Shown in pieces: positions 56,951 to 64,000 of a stretch of DNA of 64,000 bases. Each line of letters opens with the position of its first letter. Positions within the stretch are counted from its first letter, which is position 1. Source of the DNA: Rhizobium sp. L43 (lineage in GTDB: Bacteria; Pseudomonadota; Alphaproteobacteria; Rhizobiales; Rhizobiaceae); NCBI RefSeq assembly GCF_002531725.1, contig NZ_NWSQ01000005.1, forward strand, positions 124,001 to 188,000. Reading direction: 5' to 3'. The translations under genes and the position numbers were made by a program. The notes under the pieces are model-generated. The model was given only the letters and a program-made list of their open reading frames with translations, was not told where the DNA came from and ran no database searches.

Positions 56951-58186
56951 ATGGCAAGCACGCCGACCGAAGCCATCGTCGCTGGGCGCAGTTCCCTATC
57001 CGCAGCTGCGCCAACACGTGACACGAGGCTCGACGTGTTGCGCGGCGTGGCGCTGATCATGATCTTCATCAATCATGTTCCCGGGCAGATTTTCGAATAT
57101 GTGACGACGAAGAATTTCGGTTTTTCCGACGCTGCCGAGGCCTTCGTGCTGATCTCCGGCATTGCCGTCGGCCTGGCCTATGGTTCCGGGTTCCGGCCGG
57201 GCAACCGGCTCAAGATGGCGATCAAGGCGGTAAAGCGCGCCTTCACGCTCTACCTCGCCCACATGATCACCACCTTCATGACGCTGGCGCTGTTCATCTC
57301 GGGCGCCTGGCTGTTTCACCGGCCGGGCTTGCTGGTCGAAATCAACATCCTGGCGGTGCTGATGAACCTGAAGGAAGGCATTCCGGCGCTGCTGCTGCTC
57401 GGTCACCAGATCGGTTACAACAATATCCTGCCGATGTACGGCGCGTTGATGCTGATGGTGCCGGTCATCCTGCTTCTGAATGCGCGCAGCCCGTTGCTGG
57501 CGCTTGGCGTTTCCGGCACGGTCTGGCTGCTTGCGGGCATCTACCAGGTGGCGCCGCACAACATGCTGATCGAGAGCTACTGGTTCCTCAATCCGCTGTC
57601 CTGGCAGTTCCTGTTTACGATCGGCATCGTTTCGATGCTGCATATCAAGCGCGGCGGCACAATCCCGCGGCATCCGCTGCTGCTTGCGGCTGCGGCCGCT
57701 TACGTCGCGCTGTCTTTTATCTGGGTGACCGGCCATCTGTGGGCCCTCGGCAATTCGCTGGCCGCGCTTGGCCTGCCGACCGTCATCACCGGTTTCGACA
57801 AGACCTTCCTGTCGCTGCCGCGTCTGCTGCATGTGCTGGCGCTGACCTATCTCGTCATCAGCATTCCGGCGTTCTCGCGCATTCTGCGCCGTCCTGCGCA
57901 CCATCCGCTGACGATCCTCGGCCGCCATTCGCTGAACATCTTCGTCGCCGGCACAATCCTCGCCATGATCGGCCAGGTGGTGCTCTATATCACCAACAAG
58001 GATCCGCTGGTCGGTCCGCTCTTCGTGATTGCAGGTGTCGCGACACAATTCGCCTATGCTTATTATCTCGAGCGCAAGCGCCAGCAGGGCAAGGTCAAGA
58101 CGAAACTGGTCACGAAGCCCGCCACCATGGCGGTTCCCGTCCGTATCGGCACGGCAAATACCTATCGCCGCAACGATCGGAAATAG
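56951..58186 (+). CDS. opgC: OpgC-like glucan-modifying acyltransferase
   Basis: The 411-residue protein has about ten transmembrane helices and begins with the OpgC/acyltransferase-3 segment RLDVLRGVALIMIFINHVPG, followed by SGIAVGLAYG. OpgC proteins add succinyl groups to periplasmic glucans. Its position 100 bases after ndvB supports modification of the cyclic glucan. ATG at 56951 follows AAGGAGAG. Confidence 0.9.
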   Translation: MASTPTEAIVAGRSSLSAAAPTRDTRLDVLRGVALIMIFINHVPGQIFEYVTTKNFGFSDAAEAFVLISGIAVGLAYGSGFRPGNRLKMAIKAVKRAFTLYLAHMITTFMTLALFISGAWLFHRPGLLVEINILAVLMNLKEGIPALLLLGHQIGYNNILPMYGALMLMVPVILLLNARSPLLALGVSGTVWLLAGIYQVAPHNMLIESYWFLNPLSWQFLFTIGIVSMLHIKRGGTIPRHPLLLAAAAAYVALSFIWVTGHLWALGNSLAALGLPTVITGFDKTFLSLPRLLHVLALTYLVISIPAFSRILRRPAHHPLTILGRHSLNIFVAGTILAMIGQVVLYITNKDPLVGPLFVIAGVATQFAYAYYLERKRQQGKVKTKLVTKPATMAVPVRIGTANTYRRNDRK

Positions 58187-58212
58187 GGTCCGGGGATCAT
58201 CGGAGATGAAGG

Positions 58213-58246
58213 AGCCGGCGGCCGAAGGGCCGCCGGCTTAATTTTT
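58213..58246. terminator. Terminator of opgC, shared with the convergent VOC gene
   Basis: An 11-bp stem (AGCCGGCGGCC / GGCCGCCGGCT) with a GAAG loop is followed by TAATTTTT on the plus strand. It ends exactly at the stop codon of the convergent VOC gene. Confidence 0.88.
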
Positions 58247-58591
58247 ATGGACGAGGATGTTCACCAGTTTGCCGAAGGGATCGCGCACATAAAAGCGACG
58301 GACGCCCCATGGTTCGTCGGCGGGGCCGTACTCGATCGGAAAGCCGGAGGCCGACATTGCCTCGAAAGCGGCATCGAGGTCGTCCACCTCGATCGAGAGG
58401 TCAGGCACCGGTGTTCCGGAACCACCTTCGCTGGCGATGCTGAGTTGAACGGTCATATCAGTTGCGGCGCCGAAGGTCGCGATCCAGCCGTGGTCCATGA
58501 TGACGTCGAGACCGAGGATATCCTGATAGAAGCGTTTGGCCGGGGTGATGTCCGGTGCCTGGATATTGGCGACGATGCGCAGGACCTTCAT
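58238..58591 (-). CDS. VOC (glyoxalase/bleomycin-resistance fold) protein
   Basis: The 117-residue protein has the betaalphabetabetabeta repeats of the VOC family: KRFYQDILGLDVIMDHGWIATFG, then IEVDDLDAAFEAM and RRFYVRDPFGKLVNIL. The metal ligands of true glyoxalase I are not clearly all present, so the reaction is unknown. The ATG at 58589-58591 follows GAGGGAG; the longer open frame is not supported. Confidence 0.85.
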   Translation of the reverse strand: MKVLRIVANIQAPDITPAKRFYQDILGLDVIMDHGWIATFGAATDMTVQLSIASEGGSGTPVPDLSIEVDDLDAAFEAMSASGFPIEYGPADEPWGVRRFYVRDPFGKLVNILVHKN

Positions 58592-58693
58592 GGGTTTCTC
58601 CCTCGTGCTCTTTGACTGGCGAAGGTTAGGGAAGATCGGCGGGGTGATCAATCTGTCTGGGTCAGAGCGGAGATGTTGCGAGGTAGTGGGATA

Positions 58694-58872
58694 CCCTCTC
58701 CGCCCTGCCGACCCGCGGTCGAGCCGCGGGTCTCGACCTGTCCTTCGGACCCCCACAAGGAGGGAGATCGACTCGGGGATGGAATCTCCCCAAGCAATCG
58801 ATGTTGGAACGAGCGGGTCCGCCCAGCCGATCTCCCCACCTGTGGGGGAGATGCCCGGCAGGGCGGAGGGGG
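58694..58872. repeat. Composite rhizobial intergenic repeat with long terminal inverted ends
   Basis: The ends are near-inverted: CTCCGCCCTGCCG at 58698-58710 and CGGCAGGGCGGAG at 58856-58868. Inside are nested hairpins, ACCCGCGG...CCGCGGGT (58711-58731) and a CCCCACCTGTGGGG palindrome near 58835-58848. The sequence type (GATCTCCCCAC...GTGGGGGAGATG) is widespread between genes in Rhizobium and Agrobacterium. It is noncoding, and the small open frames across it are spurious. Confidence 0.75.
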
Positions 58873-58910
58873 TGCCACACGCTTCAACGCCGCTTCCCGG
58901 GCTCAGGCAA

Positions 58911-58945
58911 ACAAAAAGGCCGGAAGGAGTTACCCTTCCGGCCTT
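58911..58945 (-). terminator. Terminator of ndvA
   Basis: A 12-bp stem (AAGGCCGGAAGG / CCTTCCGGCCTT, 58916-58927 and 58934-58945) is followed on the minus strand by TTTTTGTTT. It is 20 bases beyond the ndvA stop. Confidence 0.92.
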
Positions 58946-58965
58946 TATCTTGAAACCTGAACCGA

Positions 58966-60747
58966 TCAGGCGGCTTCGGTGGTGTGGGCCTTGCGGACCT
59001 CTTCGTCCGTCAGGATGCCGCTGGCGCGCAGCAGGGCGGCGAAGCGGCCGTTGCTGTGGCTGAGCTCGTCGAAGCTGCCCTGTTCGACCACGCGGCCGTC
59101 ATCCAGGAAGAGCACCATATCGGCTTCGCGGACCGTCGACAGGCGGTGGGCGATGATGAAGGTGGTGCGGTTCTGGCGCAGATTGTCGATCGCCGCCTTG
59201 ACGCGGGCTTCGGTTTCGACGTCGAGCGCCGAGGTCGCCTCGTCGAGCACCAGGATCGGCGCGTCCTTGAGGATGGCGCGGGCAATCGCGATGCGCTGGC
59301 GCTCGCCGCCGGAGAGCTTGTTGCCGCGTTCGCCGACATGCGTATCGTAGCGATCCTCACGGGTCTCGATGAAGTCGGCGGCGGCGGCGGCTTCGGCCGC
59401 ACGGCGCATTTCCTCTTCGCTGGCGCCTTCGCGGCCAAGGCGGATATTGTCTTTGATCGAGCGGTTCAGCAGGCCCGCATCCTGGAAGACGGTGGCGATG
59501 TGGCGGCGCAGCGACTTGCGGGTCACCTTGGTGATATCGGTGCCGTCGACGAGGATCTGGCCGCCCTGGGCGTCGTAGACACGCTGCAACAGGTTGACGA
59601 GCGTCGTCTTGCCGGCGCCGGTCGGGCCGACGATAGCGACCGTCTGGCCTGCCTTCACCGAGAAGGAGACATTGTGCAGGCCCTGCGAGGAGTTGCCGAA
59701 GCCGAAGGAGACGTCGCGGAATTCGATCGCACCCTTGACGTCCTTGATCTCGCCGTTGCCGGCCGGCTCTTCACGGTCACGCACCGAGTCTTCGAGAGCA
59801 TAGAATTCCTCGAGCTTGGAGCGGGCCTCGAAAACCTGCGTGGCGAACTGGCGCATCAGGTCGAGGCGGCCGATCAGCAGGTTGGCGAAGCCGATGAAGG
59901 CGATGACGTCGCCGACGCGCAACTGGCCGGCCTGGACGAGCATCGTGCCGATGATCAGGACCACCATCATCGCAATGGTCGACGCCATGCGGTTCAGCGC
60001 ACTGGCGATCGCCCACCAGTCGAGCACCGGATACTGGGCTTCGAGCAGACGGTCGGCGAAGGATTTCAGCGCCCTGGTTTCAGCTTCGATGCGGTTGTAG
60101 CTGTGCAGCACCGACACGTTGCTGATCGAGTCGCTGACATGCGAGAAGACGGTGTGATAATGGTTCTCGACCGAAGCCTGGCCGTCTTTGGTGCGGCTCA
60201 TGACGACGCGGCCGATCAGCCAGTAGGCGATGGCGAGCACCATCAGCACTGCGGAAAGGCGCAGGTCCATCGACATCGCGGTCGGGATCAGAAGGGCAAG
60301 CGCGATCACCGTCGACAGGTGGTTGCGCATGAATTCGAGCCAGAGGCCGAATAGCGTTTCGCAGGCGCGCAGCAATGTATGCAGCGCGTTGGAGGTGCCG
60401 CGCTGATGGTGCCAGCCGAGCGGCATGGAAATGATCCGGCCGAAGGCTTCCGTCAGCAGCGTCGCCCGCCGGCCATGGGCCAGCCGGTCGGCCTCGCGGG
60501 CGACCAGGACGAAGGCAATGGTGTTGAAGACGGCGAAAGTCGCCCACATGAAAAGGATAGGCTTGACCTCACCCTTGCCGGAAATCGCATCGATAATACG
60601 ACCGAACAGGATCGGCTCCGCGATGGTAATCGTCGCCAGAACGATGTTTGCCACCACGACCAGGGATACGCGCAGCTTGTAGGCGCTAAGATAGCGCAGA
60701 GCTCTTGCATAGACCTTGAATAGCGTCACGTCGAACCTCTTGTGCAT
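58966..60747 (-). CDS. ndvA: Cyclic beta-1,2-glucan exporter NdvA (ABC, permease-ATPase fusion)
   Basis: The 593-residue half-transporter moves cyclic glucan into the periplasm. The N-terminal six-helix domain (about residues 20-310) includes LGWHHQRGTSNALHTLLRACETLFGLWLEF, typical of NdvA/ChvA. The ATPase domain has GPTGAGKTT, a Q-loop ATVFQDAGLLNRSI, signature LSGGERQR and ILVLDEATSALD. It is convergent with the ndvB-opgC operon, with the VOC gene between, so synthesis and export are close but separately transcribed. Confidence 0.97.
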   Translation of the reverse strand: MHKRFDVTLFKVYARALRYLSAYKLRVSLVVVANIVLATITIAEPILFGRIIDAISGKGEVKPILFMWATFAVFNTIAFVLVAREADRLAHGRRATLLTEAFGRIISMPLGWHHQRGTSNALHTLLRACETLFGLWLEFMRNHLSTVIALALLIPTAMSMDLRLSAVLMVLAIAYWLIGRVVMSRTKDGQASVENHYHTVFSHVSDSISNVSVLHSYNRIEAETRALKSFADRLLEAQYPVLDWWAIASALNRMASTIAMMVVLIIGTMLVQAGQLRVGDVIAFIGFANLLIGRLDLMRQFATQVFEARSKLEEFYALEDSVRDREEPAGNGEIKDVKGAIEFRDVSFGFGNSSQGLHNVSFSVKAGQTVAIVGPTGAGKTTLVNLLQRVYDAQGGQILVDGTDITKVTRKSLRRHIATVFQDAGLLNRSIKDNIRLGREGASEEEMRRAAEAAAAADFIETREDRYDTHVGERGNKLSGGERQRIAIARAILKDAPILVLDEATSALDVETEARVKAAIDNLRQNRTTFIIAHRLSTVREADMVLFLDDGRVVEQGSFDELSHSNGRFAALLRASGILTDEEVRKAHTTEAA

Positions 60748-61047
60748 CTGCGAAAACGGGAATGATCCGATGCTACAAAAGGCTACCTGAACCGGCGATT
60801 AACGGCATATTCAGGTTCAATCCCCGCGACGATAACCCGATCGTGCTATCCCAGGATGCGACGGGATAACCCTGGCGCTCAAATTGTTGCTCGGCTATAC
60901 CCCCGCGGCAATTTGCGCTTGCATTTTAATAAATGTTTAGCGCAGCATTAAATTAGAGACTGCATTTTTTGAAGAAGACCGTTTCGCGACCAATTGGAAA
61001 GCCGCCGACGGCCTCGATGCGGGCACCAGTCGGGCGAGGGGCACTTT
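60748..61047. other. Intergenic region between divergent ndvA and the LuxR gene
   Basis: No gene is seen in about 300 bases. The stretch 60920-60970 is AT-rich and probably holds promoters for both genes. I see no clear lux-box palindrome. Confidence 0.5.
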
Positions 61048-61803
61048 GTGAATATTAATTCGTTAATTCAATTGCTTATAATTCTGGGAGAATCGTCCAA
61101 TCCTCAGGCTGTCGTCACCGAGCTGGAACATGTCATCCACGATAGCGGCTTCGAATATTACGGCCTGCTGCGCCATTTGCCGCAGAATCCGGCACAGAAG
61201 AATCCGGAACCCTGGGCTGCGGCGCTTGCCGGCCGCTGGCCGGAACAATGGCCGCAAATCTATACCGCGAAAAAATATGTCCTGATCGATCCGATGGTGC
61301 GCTATCTCGCCCATGCGCAGCGGCCTTTCGGCTGGCGAGAAAGCTTGGCAGCCTTCCGCAAGGATGCGCAGCAGCGCCGTATGGAGCAGATGATGGTCGA
61401 TGCTTTCGGTCACGGACTGGAAGACGGTTATATCTTTCCGATCCACGGACGGAACGGCATTCTCGGCAGCCTCAGTCTCGCCGGCAAGCCTGTCGAGCTG
61501 TCACCGATGGAGATCGCCCTGTTCGAGGCGGTGGCACGCAAGTCCTTCTGGCGATTGCTCGAGCTGAAAGGCGAGGCTGAGGCGCTGGAAACCGTGCTGC
61601 CGGCCGAAACGCCGCTGACGCGACGCGAAATGGAAATCCTGCATTATCTCGCCGAAGGCATGACTTCGATAGAAATCAGCAAGATGTTGAAGATCTCAAA
61701 CCACACCGTCGACTGGTATATGAACGGCCTGCAGAACAAGCTGAAGGCGAAAAACCGGCAGCAGGCGGTGGCGCTTGCCTTTCGTCACGGCCTGATACGC
61801 TAG
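61048..61803 (+). CDS. LuxR-family regulator with autoinducer-binding domain (LuxR solo)
   Basis: The 251-residue regulator has an autoinducer-binding domain (about residues 20-165). It keeps the key positions in WPQIYTAKKYVLIDPMVRY (Trp, Tyr, Asp-Pro) and QRPFGWRE (Trp), with Gly in RNGILGSLSL, so acyl-homoserine-lactone binding is plausible. The C-terminal GerE helix-turn-helix is PLTRREMEILHYLAEGMTSIEISKMLKISNHTV. Start is GTG at 61048 behind GAGGGG. No luxI-type synthase is in the window, so it is a solo regulator here. Confidence 0.88.
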   Translation: MNINSLIQLLIILGESSNPQAVVTELEHVIHDSGFEYYGLLRHLPQNPAQKNPEPWAAALAGRWPEQWPQIYTAKKYVLIDPMVRYLAHAQRPFGWRESLAAFRKDAQQRRMEQMMVDAFGHGLEDGYIFPIHGRNGILGSLSLAGKPVELSPMEIALFEAVARKSFWRLLELKGEAEALETVLPAETPLTRREMEILHYLAEGMTSIEISKMLKISNHTVDWYMNGLQNKLKAKNRQQAVALAFRHGLIR

Positions 61804-62019
61804 AGGCTGGTGCCGAAAGTATCAGCGGTTTTCATGTTACTTCTTTGATTTAAATAAGGTCTCAGATTTAAACCGGCACGGCCTGATATCATTCGCATCC
61901 AAAATGGCGAGAAATTGCATTTCGCAGTCGCAAGAGAAATTGAACTTCCTGTGACAAGAAGTTAAGAATTTCCTTCGCGGGTGCAGCATGCCCGCGTCTG
62001 AACGTCTGAGGAGACCGTT

Positions 62020-64000
62020 TTGCCCATTTCCAAGATTCTCGTTGCCAATCGCTCCGAAATTGCCATTCGCGTGTTCCGCGCGGCCAACGAGCTTGGAATA
62101 AAAACAGTGGCGATCTGGGCGGAGGAAGACAAGCTGGCGCTGCACCGCTTCAAGGCGGACGAGAGCTATCAGGTCGGCCGCGGCCCGCATCTTGCCAAGG
62201 ACATGGGCCCGATCGAAAGTTATCTGTCGATCGACGAGGTGATCCGCGTTGCCAAGCTCTCGGGCGCCGACGCCATTCATCCCGGCTACGGCCTGCTGTC
62301 GGAAAGCCCTGAATTTGTCGACGCCTGCAATGAGGCCGGCATCATCTTCATCGGTCCGAAGGGCGATACGATGCGCCAGCTCGGCAACAAGGTTGCGGCG
62401 CGCAACCTGGCGATCTCGGTCGGCGTGCCTGTCGTGCCGGCCACCGAGCCGCTGCCGGACGATATGAAGGAAGTGGCGAAGATGGCCGAAGAGATCGGCT
62501 ATCCCGTCATGCTGAAGGCCTCCTGGGGCGGCGGCGGGCGCGGCATGCGCGCCATCCGCGATCCGAAGGACCTTGCCCGTGAAGTGACCGAAGCCAAGCG
62601 CGAGGCGATGGCCGCCTTCGGCAAGGACGAGGTCTATCTGGAAAAGCTCGTCGAGCGCGCCCGCCACGTCGAAAGCCAGGTTCTCGGCGATACGCACGGC
62701 AATGTCGTGCATCTGTTCGAACGTGACTGCTCGATCCAGCGCCGCAACCAGAAGGTCGTCGAGCGCGCGCCCGCGCCCTATCTCTCGGAAGCGCAGCGCC
62801 AGGAGCTTGCCGCCTATTCGCTGAAGATCGCGTCGGCGACCAATTACATCGGCGCCGGCACCGTCGAATATCTGATGGATGCCGATACCGGCAAATTCTA
62901 TTTCATCGAGGTCAATCCGCGCATCCAGGTCGAGCATACGGTGACCGAAGTCGTCACCGGCATCGACATCGTCAAGGCGCAGATCCACATTCTCGACGGC
63001 TTTGCGATCGGCACGCCGGAATCCGGCGTTCCCGCGCAAGCCGACATCCGCCTCAACGGCCATGCGCTGCAGTGCCGCATCACCACGGAAGATCCGGAGC
63101 ATAATTTCATTCCGGATTACGGCCGCATCACCGCCTATCGTTCGGCCTCCGGTTTCGGCATCCGCCTCGACGGCGGCACCTCCTATTCCGGCGCGATCAT
63201 CACCCGCTATTACGATCCGCTGCTCGTCAAGGTGACGGCCTGGGCGCCGAATCCGTCCGAAGCGATTTCCCGTATGGACCGGGCGTTGCGCGAATTCCGT
63301 ATCCGCGGCGTCGCCACCAACCTGACCTTCCTCGAAGCGATCATCGGCCATCCGAAGTTCCGCGACAACAGCTACACCACACGCTTCATCGACACGACGC
63401 CGGAGCTCTTCCAGCAGGTCAAGCGCCAGGACCGCGCCACGAAGCTATTGACCTATCTCGCCGACGTCACCGTCAACGGCCATCCCGAGGCCAAGGACAG
63501 GCCGCGGCCGCTTGATAACGCCGCCCAGCCGGTGGTGCCCTACGCCAACGGCAACACTGTCAAGGACGGCACCAAGCAGCTGCTCGACACGCTCGGCCCG
63601 AAGAAATTCGGCGAATGGATGCGCAACGAGAAGCGCGTGCTTCTGACCGACACGACGATGCGCGACGGTCACCAGTCGCTGCTCGCCACCCGCATGCGCA
63701 CCTATGACATCGCCCGCATCGCCGGCACCTATGCACATGCGCTGCCGAACCTCCTGTCGCTCGAATGCTGGGGCGGGGCGACCTTCGACGTCTCCATGCG
63801 CTTCCTGACCGAAGATCCGTGGGAGCGGCTGGCGCTGATCCGCGAGGGGGCGCCGAACCTTCTGCTGCAGATGCTGCTGCGCGGCGCCAATGGCGTCGGC
63901 TACACCAACTATCCCGACAATGTCGTCAAATATTTCGTCCGCCAGGCGGCCAAGGGCGGCATCGATCTCTTCCGCGTCTTCGACTGCCTGAACTGGGTCG
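62020..64000 (+). CDS. pyc: Pyruvate carboxylase, N-terminal two thirds (runs off the window)
   Basis: The enzyme carboxylates pyruvate to oxaloacetate. The 660 visible residues cover the biotin-carboxylase domain (about 1-460: KILVANRSEIAIRVFRA, the ATP loop KASWGGGGRGMRA, IEVNPRIQVEHTVTE) and the start of the carboxyltransferase domain (LLTDTTMRDGHQSLLATRMR near residue 545, the metal and Asp segment). The biotinyl domain lies beyond the edge. Start is TTG at 62020 behind GAGGAGA. It begins 216 bases after the LuxR gene on the same strand. The sequence is nearly that of characterised R. etli Pyc. Confidence 0.97.
   Translation, partial: MPISKILVANRSEIAIRVFRAANELGIKTVAIWAEEDKLALHRFKADESYQVGRGPHLAKDMGPIESYLSIDEVIRVAKLSGADAIHPGYGLLSESPEFVDACNEAGIIFIGPKGDTMRQLGNKVAARNLAISVGVPVVPATEPLPDDMKEVAKMAEEIGYPVMLKASWGGGGRGMRAIRDPKDLAREVTEAKREAMAAFGKDEVYLEKLVERARHVESQVLGDTHGNVVHLFERDCSIQRRNQKVVERAPAPYLSEAQRQELAAYSLKIASATNYIGAGTVEYLMDADTGKFYFIEVNPRIQVEHTVTEVVTGIDIVKAQIHILDGFAIGTPESGVPAQADIRLNGHALQCRITTEDPEHNFIPDYGRITAYRSASGFGIRLDGGTSYSGAIITRYYDPLLVKVTAWAPNPSEAISRMDRALREFRIRGVATNLTFLEAIIGHPKFRDNSYTTRFIDTTPELFQQVKRQDRATKLLTYLADVTVNGHPEAKDRPRPLDNAAQPVVPYANGNTVKDGTKQLLDTLGPKKFGEWMRNEKRVLLTDTTMRDGHQSLLATRMRTYDIARIAGTYAHALPNLLSLECWGGATFDVSMRFLTEDPWERLALIREGAPNLLLQMLLRGANGVGYTNYPDNVVKYFVRQAAKGGIDLFRVFDCLNWV

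Noticed and set aside
58648..58960. Short frames across the composite repeat before ndvA
   Set aside because: They read through inverted-repeat DNA and have no gene features.

Overview
This window is a stretch of alphaproteobacterial chromosome, almost certainly from Rhizobium (R. etli / R. leguminosarum group). The evidence is the gene order obgE-proB-proA-nadD-rsfS-rlmH-envC-ctpA, a cyclic beta-1,2-glucan locus (ndvB, opgC, ndvA), a rhizobial-type pyruvate carboxylase, a sugar ABC operon of the inositol type, rhizobial intergenic mosaic repeats, and high GC with GC-rich third positions in the core genes.

Layout. (1) 1-14.6 kb is core and mostly on the minus strand: ctpA (cut by the window edge), an EnvC-like murein hydrolase activator, rlmH, rsfS, a molybdate block (modE convergent with modABC), nadD, proA, proB, obgE, two GNAT acetyltransferases, rpmA and rplU. 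A plus-strand small RNA with three anti-Shine-Dalgarno hairpins (about 7212-7340, alpha-r14/NfeR1-like) lies between modA and nadD. (2) 14.8-27.3 kb is a 12.4-kb genomic island bounded by two copies of a 136-bp repeat, each holding a complete tRNA-Ser(CGA). It has lower GC and carries a tyrosine integrase, a serine resolvase and mainly nucleic-acid-attacking cargo: an ImmA/IrrE peptidase, a class III cyclase-like (Pycsar-like) protein and a frame-disrupted HNH nuclease in one apparent operon, then a GIY-YIG nuclease, a PD-(D/E)XK-like protein and a ScaI-like restriction-modification pair. It also holds a frameshifted secreted PAN-type gene, a relic of a second integrase start, a cluster of GTTGAC sites and about 0.9 kb without a credible gene. 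(3) 27.4-36.4 kb is accessory and mixed: a NYN-LOTUS protein, an IS701-like transposase fragment fused to a decapitated DsbA-like gene, a ParDE toxin-antitoxin pair, a DUF6880 protein, a DUF2934 protein, a GNAT, a ThuA protein, galE overlapped by a phosphonate monoester hydrolase/sulfatase, and a DUF1993 protein. (4) 36.6-47.1 kb holds two transport operons: a sugar (probably inositol) ABC system and a dipeptidase with a five-gene oligopeptide ABC system. (5) 47.2-64 kb holds two tiny genes, the 2839-residue NdvB glucan synthase, OpgC, a VOC protein, NdvA, a LuxR solo, and pyc running off the right edge.

How the genes work together. NdvB makes cyclic beta-1,2-glucan, NdvA exports it and OpgC probably decorates it, so one locus covers synthesis, export and modification of the periplasmic glucan. 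modABC with its own short ModE and an upstream ModE-box-like palindrome forms a self-contained molybdate regulon set into a housekeeping cluster. The island looks like a defence island at a tRNA-Ser site. Its least described part is the ImmA/IrrE + cyclase-like + HNH block at its left end.
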